Shown here: positions 1 to 8,525 of the stretch, one piece after another
Numbering within the stretch: position 1 is the first letter of the stretch
Layout: each line of letters starts with the position of its first letter
Assembly: GCF_004362515.1 (NCBI RefSeq)
Contig: NZ_SNXU01000001.1
Location: 7,006,001-7,070,000, forward strand
DNA: 64,000 bases
Direction of reading: 5' to 3'
From: Actinokineospora alba
GTDB taxonomy: Bacteria > Actinomycetota > Actinomycetes > Mycobacteriales > Pseudonocardiaceae
The notes under the pieces: generated by a model
Databases searched by the model: none
The model's input: only the letters and a program-made list of their open reading frames with translations
Told to the model about the DNA's origin: nothing
Made by a program: the position numbers and the translations under genes

Positions 1-966
1 GGGCTGGGAGCGGTTGAAGGTGAGCAGCGGCGAGGTCTCGGTGAGGCCGTAGATCTGGGTGAACTCCCAGCCCAGTTCCTCCCCCACCCGCTGGATGGTC
101 CGGCTCGGCGGCGGGGCGCCCGCGCAGACGATCCGCACCCGGTCGCGGCCGGGGATCTCGCCCTCCCAGGTCGCCGCCGCGTCGAGGACCGCGTTCCACA
201 CCGCGGGCGCGCCGCACATCAGGGTGACCCCGTGCTGGTCGACCCGGCGCAGGATCTCGGTGCCGTCGACCTTGCGCAGGACGATCTGCTTGGCGCCCAG
301 CCCGGCCATGGTGAACGGCATTCCCCAGCCGTTGCAGTGGAACATCGGCAGGGTGTGCATGTACACGTCCTGCTCCCACGCGCGGGTGTGCAGGCCGAAG
401 GTGAGCCCGTTGACCCAGATGTTGCGGTGGGTCAGCTGCACGCCCTTGGGCCGGGCGGTGGTGCCGGAGGTGTAGTTGATCGTCGCCGTGGCGTCCTCGT
501 CGGGGTTCGACCAGGGGCGCGGCTCGACGCCGGGGCGCATCAGCTCGGACTCGGTCTGCTCGCCGAGCACGAACCGATGGTTGGCCTTGACCCCGGACAG
601 CGCGCTGTCGAGTTCGGGGTCGACGAGCAGCACCGACGAGCCGCTCTGCCCGACGACGTACTCGATCTCCTCGGGCTTGAGCCGGAAGTTGACCGGCACG
701 CAGATCCGCCCGCTCATCGGCACCGCGAACAGCAGCTCCAGCAGCCGCGCCGAGTTGTGGCTGACCACCGCCACCCGCTCGCCCTCGCCGACGCCGAGCG
801 CGTCCAGGCCCGCCTGCCAGGCCCGGACCCGCTCGCCGAGACGGCCGTAGGTGGAGTCGGGCACCGGTGGGCCGGGCTGGTCCGGCTCGTCGACCACGCC
901 GGGGCTGTCGGCGAAGCCCAGTTCGGCCCGGTCGAGGAAGTCCCCGACGGTCATCGGTACCCGCAT
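1..966 (-). CDS. Long-chain acyl-CoA ligase (AMP-binding), 3' end cut by window
   Basis: ANL-superfamily adenylating enzyme that would activate a carboxylic acid to its CoA thioester. The visible 322 N-terminal residues carry the P-loop-like motif NYTSGTTARPKGV and the A5-type motif QIYGLTETSP near the cut end. The C-terminal lid domain lies outside the window. The start is the ATG at 966, preceded by an AGGAGAG ribosome site. It follows the substrate-binding protein gene by 18 bases, so it is probably the last visible gene of the Liv-type uptake operon. Context suggests the transporter imports an acid that this ligase activates. The substrate cannot be read from sequence. Confidence 0.9.
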   Translation of the reverse strand, partial: MRVPMTVGDFLDRAELGFADSPGVVDEPDQPGPPVPDSTYGRLGERVRAWQAGLDALGVGEGERVAVVSHNSARLLELLFAVPMSGRICVPVNFRLKPEEIEYVVGQSGSSVLLVDPELDSALSGVKANHRFVLGEQTESELMRPGVEPRPWSNPDEDATATINYTSGTTARPKGVQLTHRNIWVNGLTFGLHTRAWEQDVYMHTLPMFHCNGWGMPFTMAGLGAKQIVLRKVDGTEILRRVDQHGVTLMCGAPAVWNAVLDAAATWEGEIPGRDRVRIVCAGAPPPSRTIQRVGEELGWEFTQIYGLTETSPLLTFNRSQP

Positions 967-984
967 CACACTCTCCTCTTCGGC

Positions 985-2247
985 TTACTTCTGGTGTGGA
1001 GCCTGGTACTTGTCGGCGTCCGGCGCCTGGAACAGCGGCTTGACGTACTTGAGTCCACCCTCTGCCGCCGCATCGATCTGCGCAACATAAACCTTGCGGG
1101 TGGGCGGGGCGCCGGGCTTGGAGAAGTCCAGATCCGCGATCAGGTTGTCGGTCGAGGCCGAGTCGGTCTCGGTGAGCGCCTTGGCGATGCCCTCGCGGGT
1201 GAGGTCCTTGTTCTCGCAGGCCTTCTTCAGGACCGACCCCCACACCGCGCCGACCGCGTAGCCGTAGGGGACGCCGATGTTGGCGGGCTCCTTGTAGGCC
1301 GCCTTGTACTTGGCGGCGACGTCCTTGGCCTTCGGGATGTCCGCCGAGAACGGCACGCCGCTGGCGACGAGGTACAGCTTGTCGAGTGCCGCGGCGGCCG
1401 GGCTCGACAGCAGCGCGGGGTCGAACACGGGGTTGTTGCCCATCAGCGGCACGTTCAGCCCGAGCGCCTTGTTCGCCGCCGCCACCGAGCCGGTCTGCGT
1501 CGGCGAGGTGGTCAGCAGGATCGCCTTGACGCCCTCGCCCTTGAGGCCGGTGACGATGTTGGTCAGGTCGGTGTCGGTGGAGGTCACCTTGACCTCCTTG
1601 ACCTCGAGCTTGTGCTGCTCGGCGTAGTGCTTGGACCCGCGCAGGCCGTTCTTGCCGTACTCGCCGTCGATGTAGATGTGGCCGACCTTGTCGCCGTCGG
1701 CGACCATCCCCTGCTCCTGCAGGTAGGACAGGCCGTCGATCATCTCGACGTCGTAGGTGGTGCCGACGATCATCACGTACGGGTTGTCCAGCAGCTCCGA
1801 GGACCACGATGCCGGGGTCACGACCACCTTGTCCGACAGCACGTTCTGCTTCAGCGCGGCCACCACGGGCGAGCCGAGGAGCTGCACGAAGCCGAGCACC
1901 TTCGGCTCGATCTGCGGGTACAGCGTCTTCGCGGTGTCGGCCTTGTAGCCGTGGTCGACGGTCTCCAGCTTGACCTTGCGCCCGCAGACCCCGCCCTCGG
2001 CGTTGAAGTCCTTGGCCCACAGCTCATTGCCCTGGGTGATGCCGAGCCCGAGGTTCTTGAACACACCCGTCTTGTCGGTCATCACGCCCAGGGTGATCTC
2101 GGCGTCGGTCACGCCGATGCCGGACTTCACCCCGGCGGCGTCCGAACCGGACGATCCGGAGCCGCCCGCCTTGGTGCTGCACGCGGAAAGGGCGAGCGCG
2201 GCCGCGAGCGTGACCGCGGCGGTCGTCCGCGACGGAGAACGGGTCAT
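985..2247 (-). CDS. Branched-chain-type ABC transporter substrate-binding lipoprotein
   Basis: 420-residue periplasmic-binding-fold protein of the LivK/Peripla_BP_6 family. The N-terminus has an arginine, a hydrophobic stretch and the lipobox ALSAC, so it should be a lipoprotein anchored outside the membrane that delivers ligand to the permeases upstream. The conserved Liv-type segments VTDAEITLGVMTD and VMTDKTG are near the mature N-terminus. The start overlaps the stop of the livM-like gene by ATGA. Liv families transport branched-chain amino acids, amides, urea or aromatic and aliphatic acids. The acyl-CoA ligase next to it argues for an organic acid, but this is inference. Confidence 0.92.
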   Translation of the reverse strand: MTRSPSRTTAAVTLAAALALSACSTKAGGSGSSGSDAAGVKSGIGVTDAEITLGVMTDKTGVFKNLGLGITQGNELWAKDFNAEGGVCGRKVKLETVDHGYKADTAKTLYPQIEPKVLGFVQLLGSPVVAALKQNVLSDKVVVTPASWSSELLDNPYVMIVGTTYDVEMIDGLSYLQEQGMVADGDKVGHIYIDGEYGKNGLRGSKHYAEQHKLEVKEVKVTSTDTDLTNIVTGLKGEGVKAILLTTSPTQTGSVAAANKALGLNVPLMGNNPVFDPALLSSPAAAALDKLYLVASGVPFSADIPKAKDVAAKYKAAYKEPANIGVPYGYAVGAVWGSVLKKACENKDLTREGIAKALTETDSASTDNLIADLDFSKPGAPPTRKVYVAQIDAAAEGGLKYVKPLFQAPDADKYQAPHQK

Positions 2248-3413
2248 GACGTTTCCTCTCGGGTGATTTCACGTGGTCGTGCGCGGAACAGGCCGGTGAG
2301 CCGCCTGCCGATCGCCGCGAGACCGCCGGGCTCGAACAACACGACGACCACGATCGCCGCGCCATAGATGAAGGAACTGACCAGGATCGGGGTCAGGCCG
2401 CCGCCACCGGTCTCGCTGAACCAGCCGAGGTCGCCGGAGAACAGGGTGAGCGCCTGTGGCAGCCCGTGGACGATGAGCGCGCCGACCACGGCACCTGGAA
2501 CGGAGCCGAGCCCGCCGATGATCACCATGGCGAGGAAGGCGATGGACACGTTGATGCCGTAGGTGCCGTACTCGCTCTCGTCGGGTTTGAGGATGTCGAA
2601 CCAGAGCACGGTCATCACACCGGCAAGGCCCGCGAACGCCGACGAGACCGCGAAAGCACCGGCTTTCGCCCGCGCCACGCCGACCCCCATCGCGGTGGCG
2701 GCTGCCTCGTTGTCGCGCACCGCCCGCCACGACCGGCCGACCCGGCCGCGCACGGCGCCGCGGGCGAGCAGGAACGCGATCGCGGTGAGGATCAGGAACA
2801 GGTACCAGATCCGTTCGGCCGCCCGGATCGGCACGCCCATCAGCTCGATTTCGGGGCCGCCGTTGGAGAACGGGAACCCGAACAGCTCGAAGGTCGCGGG
2901 GGTGCGGCCGGTCGACGTGCCGCCGGTCAGCGCGTCCAGCGACTGTCCGAAGTAGAGCCCGAGGAACACCAGCGACAGTGACGCGACGCCGAGGTAGATC
3001 CCCCGCAGCCGTCCGGCGACCGGGGCGAACGCCAGGCCGACGAGCGCCGAGATGACCACCGCGCCGATCAGGGCGAGGCCGGGGTCGAGTCCGAGGCCGA
3101 TCACCCGGTCGTCGTCGGTCGGTCCGGAGAGGACGGTGTAGCCGGTGGCGCCGACGAGCAGGAAGAAGGCGTGGGCCAAGGAGAGCTGGCCCGCCTGTCC
3201 GGTGAGGAGGGTCAGTCCGATGGCGCCGACCGCGCCGATCATCATGTACTGCCCGGCTTTGAGCCAGGCGGTGTCGATGTAGAGCGGCAGCGCGGCCAGC
3301 AGGACCACCAGGGCGATCCAGGCGGCGGCCCGGATCGGCCTGGCCGTGGAGCGCCGGGCAGGCGGAGTCGCGACAGGGGCGGGTGTCGTGGTTTCCATGA
3401 CCAGTTCAGACAC
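2244..3413 (-). CDS. ABC transporter permease, LivM type
   Basis: 389-residue inner-membrane permease of the branched-chain amino acid transporter family. Many hydrophobic segments start near residue 30, with the typical LLTGQAGQLSLAHAFF motif at about residues 70-85 and the EAA-like coupling segment GRSWRAVRDNEAAATAMGV. It would pair with the LivH-type permease to form the channel. The start is GTG at 3413 with GGGAGAG upstream, overlapping the livH-like stop by eight bases. The C-terminal tail is short and basic. Confidence 0.93.
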   Translation of the reverse strand: MSELVMETTTPAPVATPPARRSTARPIRAAAWIALVVLLAALPLYIDTAWLKAGQYMMIGAVGAIGLTLLTGQAGQLSLAHAFFLLVGATGYTVLSGPTDDDRVIGLGLDPGLALIGAVVISALVGLAFAPVAGRLRGIYLGVASLSLVFLGLYFGQSLDALTGGTSTGRTPATFELFGFPFSNGGPEIELMGVPIRAAERIWYLFLILTAIAFLLARGAVRGRVGRSWRAVRDNEAAATAMGVGVARAKAGAFAVSSAFAGLAGVMTVLWFDILKPDESEYGTYGINVSIAFLAMVIIGGLGSVPGAVVGALIVHGLPQALTLFSGDLGWFSETGGGGLTPILVSSFIYGAAIVVVVLFEPGGLAAIGRRLTGLFRARPREITREETS

Positions 3414-4284
3414 GGGTGCTCTCCCTTGTGCCGAACAACCCTGATGGCCGGACCACCAGCACGACCAGCATCACCAGGAACACGGCGGACTTGGAGAAGT
3501 CGAACGAGATGTACTGGGCGGACAGGGCTTCGGTCAGGCCGACGACGAGCCCGCCGACCACAGCGCCCGCGGTGGAGTCCAAGCCGCCGAGGATGGCGGC
3601 GGGGAAGGCGGCCAGCGCGATCGAGTGGGTGCCGCGGGACAGGCCGGAGCCGGAGAAGTCCTGGGTGGCGATGAACAGGACCGCCACACCGGCCAGCAGA
3701 CCGGCGACAAGCCACGCCGTCGCCGTGACCCGCGAGGAACGGATGCCCATGAGGGCGGCGGCTTCCCGGTTCTCGGCCTGGGCGCGCATCGCGACACCCC
3801 AGTTGGAGTACCGGAACGCGAGGAAGAAGGCGGTGACGAGGACCGCGCCGACACCGATCGCGACCAGGTGCGTGCGGAACAGGGTCAACCCGCCGACCTG
3901 GATCGGCTGCGCGTCCCACGCCTCGCCGAGGAACGGCACGGTGACACCGAGGCGGCGCACGATCTCCTCGGTGATGATCACGTCGAGCCCGATCGTGAGC
4001 AGCGCCAGACTGTTCGCGTCGGCCAGTTTCGACCGGGACAACAGCAGCCGCTCGACCAGCAGCGCGAGCAGCCCGGCCGACACGATCCCGACCACCGCCG
4101 CGCCGACCCAGCCGAGACTGTCGCGGGTCACCACGACGAGGTAGCCGCCGACCAGCACCAGCGAGCCGTGGGCGAAGTTCACCACCTCGGTCGCCTTGAA
4201 GATGACCACGAAGCCCAGCGCCAGCAGCGCGAACACCGCGCCCTTGCCCACCCCGTTGACCACCAGCTGCAGGAATGTCTCCAT
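3406..4284 (-). CDS. ABC transporter permease, LivH type
   Basis: 292-residue permease with the LivH hallmarks GAVFALLALGFVVIFKATEVVNFAHG at the N-terminus and a coupling loop AMRAQAENREAAALMGI. I chose the ATG at 4284, which touches the TGA of the livG-like gene (TGATG-type junction), because the family starts at this point. The same frame stays open upstream only because the neighbouring gene and 45-bp repeat array lack stops in that frame. It forms the second transmembrane subunit of this importer. Confidence 0.93.
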   Translation of the reverse strand: METFLQLVVNGVGKGAVFALLALGFVVIFKATEVVNFAHGSLVLVGGYLVVVTRDSLGWVGAAVVGIVSAGLLALLVERLLLSRSKLADANSLALLTIGLDVIITEEIVRRLGVTVPFLGEAWDAQPIQVGGLTLFRTHLVAIGVGAVLVTAFFLAFRYSNWGVAMRAQAENREAAALMGIRSSRVTATAWLVAGLLAGVAVLFIATQDFSGSGLSRGTHSIALAAFPAAILGGLDSTAGAVVGGLVVGLTEALSAQYISFDFSKSAVFLVMLVVLVVRPSGLFGTRESTRV

Positions 4285-5084
4285 CAGGCGTCCTCCGATC
4301 CGCTGCCCAGGTACGCCTTGACCACTTCGGGATCGGCCTGGACCTCCGACGGCGTGCCGTCGGCGATCCGCCTGCCGAAGTCGAGCACCGTCACCCGGTC
4401 GGCGATGCCCATGACCAGGTTCATGTCGTGTTCCACCAACAGAATCGAGATCCCCAGCGCGTCGCGCAGGTCCCGGATCGTGGCGGCCATCTCGGCGGTC
4501 TCCACGGCGTTCATGCCCGCGGCGGGTTCGTCGAGCAGCAGTAATGTCGGCTCGACCGCCAACGCCCGCGCCACGTCCGTCCGCTTGGCCGCGCCATAGG
4601 AAAGAGCGGCGACCGGGGCGTGCAAGACCTTGCCGAGGCCGAGGAACTCGCAGATCTCGACGGCCCGCTCGGTGTGCCTGCGTTCCTGCTTGACCGTCCA
4701 CGGGAGACGCAGGCCGCAGGAGAGGAAGCCGCCGGTGGTGAGGGCGTGCCTGCCGAGCATGACGTTGTCCAGGACGGTGGAATGCGGCGAGAGCGCGGTG
4801 TTCTGGAAGGCGCGGCCGATCCCGAGCTTGGCCAACCGGTGCGGGCGCTGCCCGGTCAGCTCGGTGTCGCCGAACCGGACCCGGCCGGAGGTGGCGCGGT
4901 AGACACCGCTGATCACGTTGAAACAGCTCGACTTCCCGGCCCCGTTCGGCCCGATCAGGGCGTGCACGGTCCCGGGGCGGACGGTGAAGGACACGTCGTC
5001 GAGGGCTCGGAGACCGCCGAAGGCGAGGGTCACGGAGTCGACCTGAAGCTCGACCAGGTCCTCGCGCAGCGTCGGGGCGCTCAT
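4284..5084 (-). CDS. ABC transporter ATP-binding protein, LivG type
   Basis: 266-residue ATPase. Walker A is GPNGAGKSS at about residues 42-50, the LivG-type signature is LSYGAAKR, and Walker B with its glutamate is LLLLDEPAAGMN. The switch histidine is in LLVEHDMNLV, and the C-terminal LivG tail is present. The ATG at 5084 has GAGGTGG upstream. Its first bases overlap the stop of the repeat-encoded frame in the 45-bp array as ATGA. The livF-like ATPase lies beyond that array, an unusual split for genes that normally sit together. Confidence 0.93.
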   Translation of the reverse strand: MSAPTLREDLVELQVDSVTLAFGGLRALDDVSFTVRPGTVHALIGPNGAGKSSCFNVISGVYRATSGRVRFGDTELTGQRPHRLAKLGIGRAFQNTALSPHSTVLDNVMLGRHALTTGGFLSCGLRLPWTVKQERRHTERAVEICEFLGLGKVLHAPVAALSYGAAKRTDVARALAVEPTLLLLDEPAAGMNAVETAEMAATIRDLRDALGISILLVEHDMNLVMGIADRVTVLDFGRRIADGTPSEVQADPEVVKAYLGSGSEDA

Positions 5085-5725
5085 GCCTGCCACCTCGACA
5101 ATCCACGAATCCAGCCGCGCGGACGAACGCCCGCCCGGAAACGAGAGCACCGCTCGCCATCGCGAGCACCGCTCTCCAACACCTCCCGAGAGCGCCGCTC
5201 GCCATCGCGAACACCGCTCTCCAACACCTCCCGAGAGCACCGCTCTCCTCTGTGAGCACCGCTCCACAACGCCTCACGAGAGCACCGCTCTCTGTTGTGA
5301 GCACCGCTCCCGATCACCCGCGGAGAGCACTGCTCTCCATCGCGAGCAGTGCTCTCCACCACCTGCCGAGAGCACTGCTCTCCGAAGAGAGCACCGCACC
5401 CACCCGCCAACAGAGAGCACTGCTCTCTGTTGTGAGCACCGCTCCCGACCACCCGCGGAGAGCACTGCTCTCCGCTGCGAACGCCGCCCCCACCAGCACA
5501 AAGAGAGCACCGCTCGCCACCGCGACCACCGCTCTCCACCACCTGCCGAGAGCACTGCTCTCCGCAGAGAGCACCGCACCCACCCGCCAACAGAGAGCAC
5601 TGCTCTCTGTTGTGAGCACCGCTCCCGACCACCCGCGGAGAGCAGTGCTCTCCGGAGCGAGCACCGCTCTCCGGCGAAACCCGCTCCAGCGCGGCGTCGA
5701 CGACTCGTCCGGTTCGCCCGCTCAT
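5081..5725 (-). CDS. Repeat-encoded open frame between livF and livG (doubtful gene)
   Basis: A 214-residue open frame fills the gap between the two ATPase genes. It starts with ATG at 5725, overlapping the livF stop by ATGA, and ends with TGA overlapping the livG ATG by ATGA. It is built of a 15-residue repeat, roughly GE(Q/R)CS...SGA, with a cysteine about every 15 residues, and finishes in RGLSRWQA, matching the RGLSRWVA end of LivF. The underlying 45-bp DNA repeat is a multiple of three without stops in several frames, so openness alone is not evidence of coding. I recognise no protein family. The coupled overlaps on both sides are the only positive signal. Confidence 0.25.
   Translation of the reverse strand: MSGRTGRVVDAALERVSPESGARSGEHCSPRVVGSGAHNREQCSLLAGGCGALCGEQCSRQVVESGGRGGERCSLCAGGGGVRSGEQCSPRVVGSGAHNREQCSLLAGGCGALFGEQCSRQVVESTARDGEQCSPRVIGSGAHNRERCSREALWSGAHRGERCSREVLESGVRDGERRSREVLESGARDGERCSRFRAGVRPRGWIRGLSRWQA
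5143..5682. repeat. 45-bp x 12 tandem repeat (palindrome-rich minisatellite)
   Basis: Twelve units start at exact 45-base steps: 5143, 5188, 5233, 5278, 5323, 5368, 5413, 5458, 5503, 5548, 5593 and 5638. Each unit begins with GAGAGC followed by ACC or ACT/AGT and GCTCTC or a near variant, so every unit carries at least one short dyad. The best copies read GAGAGCA-C/G-TGCTCTC with 7-bp arms. A second GAGCACCGCTC-like half follows within the unit. There is a higher-order 180-bp duplication: bases 5401-5460 and 5581-5640 are identical. There are no spacers, so it is not a CRISPR array. Confidence 0.97.
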
Positions 5726-6534
5726 GCCACCCACCTCGACAACCCCCGCACCCCAGCACGCTGTTCGGCGGCGCCGCGCGCCTCGGCTTCGGCGGTGGCG
5801 GCCGACTCGGCATGGCCGCCCAGGTACAGCCGCTGCACGTCGTCGCTCGCCGACAGGTCCGCCGCTGTGCCGGACAGGGCGGTGCGGCCGGTCTCCAGCA
5901 CCACGGCGTGGTCGGCGACCCGCAGGGCCATGACCGCGTTCTGCTCGACGAGCACCACCGCCGTCCCCTGCGCGTGGATCTCGCGGATGATCTCGCCGAT
6001 GCGGTCGACGATCTTCGGCGCCAACCCGAGCGACGGCTCGTCGAGCAGCAGCAGCTTGGGCGCCGACATCAGGGCACGGCCGATCGCGAGCATCTGCTGC
6101 TCACCACCCGACAGCAAGCCCGCGCGTTGTTTGGCGCGTTCGGCCAGCACCGGGAACAGCTCATGGACCCGAGCCCGGGCCGCGGTGCGTGCCTCGGCCG
6201 TGCGGGCGCCGATGCCGCCCGCCCGCAGGTTCTCCTCCACGCTCATCCGGGCGAAGACCTGCCTGCCCTCCGGCACCCCGACCACGCCGAGGCGGACGAT
6301 CTCGGCCGGGTCCAGCCGGTCGATCCGCTTGCCCGCGAACTCGACCTGCCCGGCGACGACCGACCCGCGGTGCAGGCGCAGCGTCCCGGAGATCGTTCGG
6401 AGCAAAGTGGACTTTCCGGCGCCGTTGCTGCCCAGCACGGCCAGCACGCTGTCGGCGGCGACCTGGAGATCGACCCCGTGCAGGGCGGCCACCGAACGGC
6501 CGTAGCGCACCTGCAGATTCCGCACGACAAGCAC
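5722..6534 (-). CDS. ABC transporter ATP-binding protein, LivF type
   Basis: 270-residue ATPase with Walker A GSNGAGKST, signature LSGGEQQMLAIGRAL, Walker B LLLLDEPSLGLAP and switch segment VVLVEQNAV, all of LivF type. I chose the GTG at 6534 because GAGGAGG lies five bases upstream and the family starts with this LVVRNLQVRYG strand. An in-frame GTG at 6564 is a possible longer start. It is the first gene of the uptake operon, diverging from the histidine kinase gene. The C-terminal tail RGLSRWVA is duplicated at the far end of the repeat array. Confidence 0.92.
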   Translation of the reverse strand: MLVVRNLQVRYGRSVAALHGVDLQVAADSVLAVLGSNGAGKSTLLRTISGTLRLHRGSVVAGQVEFAGKRIDRLDPAEIVRLGVVGVPEGRQVFARMSVEENLRAGGIGARTAEARTAARARVHELFPVLAERAKQRAGLLSGGEQQMLAIGRALMSAPKLLLLDEPSLGLAPKIVDRIGEIIREIHAQGTAVVLVEQNAVMALRVADHAVVLETGRTALSGTAADLSASDDVQRLYLGGHAESAATAEAEARGAAEQRAGVRGLSRWVA

Positions 6535-6658
6535 CAGGGCCTCCTCGTCGCGATGTGGCGGCACTCACATCGGCTTGGGTGTTCCGGCAATGGTGCTGAC
6601 CGGTTCCGCCCGGCCACACCCCCAGATGGAGAGGTGTACGAATCGCCCACGGCGTGCA

Positions 6659-7852
6659 ATGGTTTCCGTTGTGTCGGCCGAACACCGGGTGAACGCGGAG
6701 CGAGCGATCGAGCAGGAATCCGTGCTCGACGCGCTGCTGCGAGAGCGCGAGGGACTGCTCGGCACGCTCGACCGCGTGGTCGCCCTGCATGGCACGGCTC
6801 GGCTCATCCGCGACACCATCGGCGTCGACGCGGCGTTCATCGCCGACCTCGACAACTCCGACCGCGCCGTCATCCGCTGGCTCGCGGGCAACAAGACCAA
6901 CTCGCTGCAGAACCTGGCCGTGCCACGCGGGCAGGGAGTCGGTGGAACAGTGCTGGCCCTCGGCAGGCCGATGCAGGTCAGCGACTACGTCCAGTCCTCG
7001 GCGATCACCCACCAGTTCGACGAGCAGGTCAGCGGCGAGGGCATCTCGGCAATACTGGCCGTGCCGATCATCGACCCGTTCGCCTCCAAGATCGTCGCGG
7101 TCGCCTACGCGGCGATGCGCACCTCGGCCCGCTTCGGCGACGACGCCGTGGGCCGGATGGAGACAATCGCCTCGCAGGCGGCCAAGGCGCTGCATGTCGC
7201 GGGCCAGGTGGAATCCACCCGGGACCGGGCGGTCTCCGCCGAGCGGCAGCGGATGCAGGCCAACCTGCACGACTCGGTCGGCGCGATGCTGTTCTCCATC
7301 GGCGCCCAGGTGCGCGACCTGCACACCGCCGTCACCGACAACCCCGGCCTCACGACCCGGCTGACCCGGCTCGAACAGGAGGTGTCGGCCGCGTCGATCG
7401 CGCTGCGCGAGTCCTTGCTCGCCCTGTCGGAGTCGACCCCGGAGCGCGCGCTGCCCGTCGAGCTGGCCGAGCACTGCCGCTCCTTCGAGGCCCGCAGCGG
7501 CGTCCCCGCCCGGTTCGTGCAGCTCGGCGACCTGCGCCCACTCGACGCCGAACGCACGTCGCTGCTGGTGTCGGTGGTGCGCGAGGGGCTGCTGAACGTC
7601 GAGAAGCACACCCAGGCCTACTACGTCGTGGTGAGCCTGAGCGCGACCGACGACGGTGTGCAGGTCGTCGTGGCCGATGACGGCAGGCCTGATCCCACGG
7701 ACGAACCGGTGATGAGCTGCGGGATGGGGGTGCGCGCCCTCTCCGAGCGGGCCGCCCGCCTCGGCGGCCGGGTCAGCCTGGTCCGCGACGAGGACGGCGG
7801 CACGACCCTGCGCGCGTGGCTGCCGGGCGTCGAGAAGCGCGCAACGGCATGA
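6659..7852 (+). CDS. GAF-domain sensor histidine kinase (NarL/DesK type)
   Basis: Cytoplasmic two-component kinase of about 397 residues. An N-terminal coiled stretch and a GAF domain (about residues 30-180) precede a HisKA_3 dimerisation helix with ERQRMQANLHDSVGAML, whose phospho-accepting histidine is His204. The C-terminal HATPase_c has NVEKHTQA (N box) and VVADDGRPDP (G1) and ends GMGVRALSERAARLGG. There is no transmembrane segment, so it senses an internal signal. The start is uncertain: ATG 6659 is used, but ATG 6626 or GTG 6671 are possible and no good ribosome site fixes it. It overlaps the regulator gene by ATGA and diverges from the Liv operon, which it may control. Confidence 0.9.
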   Translation: MVSVVSAEHRVNAERAIEQESVLDALLREREGLLGTLDRVVALHGTARLIRDTIGVDAAFIADLDNSDRAVIRWLAGNKTNSLQNLAVPRGQGVGGTVLALGRPMQVSDYVQSSAITHQFDEQVSGEGISAILAVPIIDPFASKIVAVAYAAMRTSARFGDDAVGRMETIASQAAKALHVAGQVESTRDRAVSAERQRMQANLHDSVGAMLFSIGAQVRDLHTAVTDNPGLTTRLTRLEQEVSAASIALRESLLALSESTPERALPVELAEHCRSFEARSGVPARFVQLGDLRPLDAERTSLLVSVVREGLLNVEKHTQAYYVVVSLSATDDGVQVVVADDGRPDPTDEPVMSCGMGVRALSERAARLGGRVSLVRDEDGGTTLRAWLPGVEKRATA

Positions 7853-8469
7853 CGATCCGGATCATGGTGGTCGACGACCACCCCGTCGTCCGCGACGGCG
7901 TGTCCCTGCTGCTGCGCTCGGACCCCGCGATGCAACTCGTCGGCGCCGCCGAGTCGGGCCGCACCGCGATCGAGCGGATCGCCGAGCTGGCACCGGACCT
8001 GGTGCTGCTGGACCTGCGGATGCCCGACATGCTCGCCCCTGAGGTGATCACCGAGCTGCGCAAGGTCCACCCCAGCGCCCGCATCGTCGTGTTCACCGCA
8101 CACAGCGACCACCAGGGTCTGCGGGCGGCGCTGGAGGCGGGCGCCAACGGCTGCCTGCTCAAGGATGTGGCGGGCACCGACCTGGTCTCCGCCCTGCGCC
8201 GGGTCCTCCGCGACGAACGCGTCATCGACCCGAGAATCCTGCCCAGCGCCGACGTCCAGTCCGACGCCCTGGCCCGCAGCGGCCTGACCCGCCGCGAGTA
8301 CGAGGTTCTGCGGCTGGCCGCGCAGGGCCAGACGAACCCGGAGATCGCGGAGTCGACCGGGCTGACGCGCAACACGGTGAAGACGTATCTGCAGGCGGCA
8401 CTGCACAAACTCGGCGCCCGGAACCGGGTGGAGGCCATCAGCAAGGCGAGTGAGGCCGGGCTGCTGTAG
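7849..8469 (+). CDS. LuxR/NarL-family response regulator
   Basis: 206 residues. The receiver domain has the acidic pair in MVVDDHP, phosphorylatable Asp55 in LLDLRMPD, and the conserved lysine in LLKDVAGTD. A C-terminal GerE helix-turn-helix (about residues 140-200) contains LTRREYEVLRLAAQG and NTVKTYLQAALHKLGARNR. The ATG sits in the ATGA overlap with the kinase stop, so the two are co-translated partners. A direct target is likely the divergent transporter operon, inferred from position only. Confidence 0.94.
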   Translation: MTIRIMVVDDHPVVRDGVSLLLRSDPAMQLVGAAESGRTAIERIAELAPDLVLLDLRMPDMLAPEVITELRKVHPSARIVVFTAHSDHQGLRAALEAGANGCLLKDVAGTDLVSALRRVLRDERVIDPRILPSADVQSDALARSGLTRREYEVLRLAAQGQTNPEIAESTGLTRNTVKTYLQAALHKLGARNRVEAISKASEAGLL

Positions 8470-8525
8470 CCCAATTCACTTGCCACGGCGGGGATCATTC
8501 GAAACATGTGCAAGAGGAAGTGCCC

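Noticed and set aside
5143..5682. CRISPR array
   Set aside because: Units are contiguous with no unique spacers, and no cas genes are near.
5083..7680. A plus-strand frame of 865 codons starting in the 45-bp array
   Set aside because: It runs through the array and then antisense to livF and out of frame with the kinase gene. The repeats are open in several frames because the period is 45.
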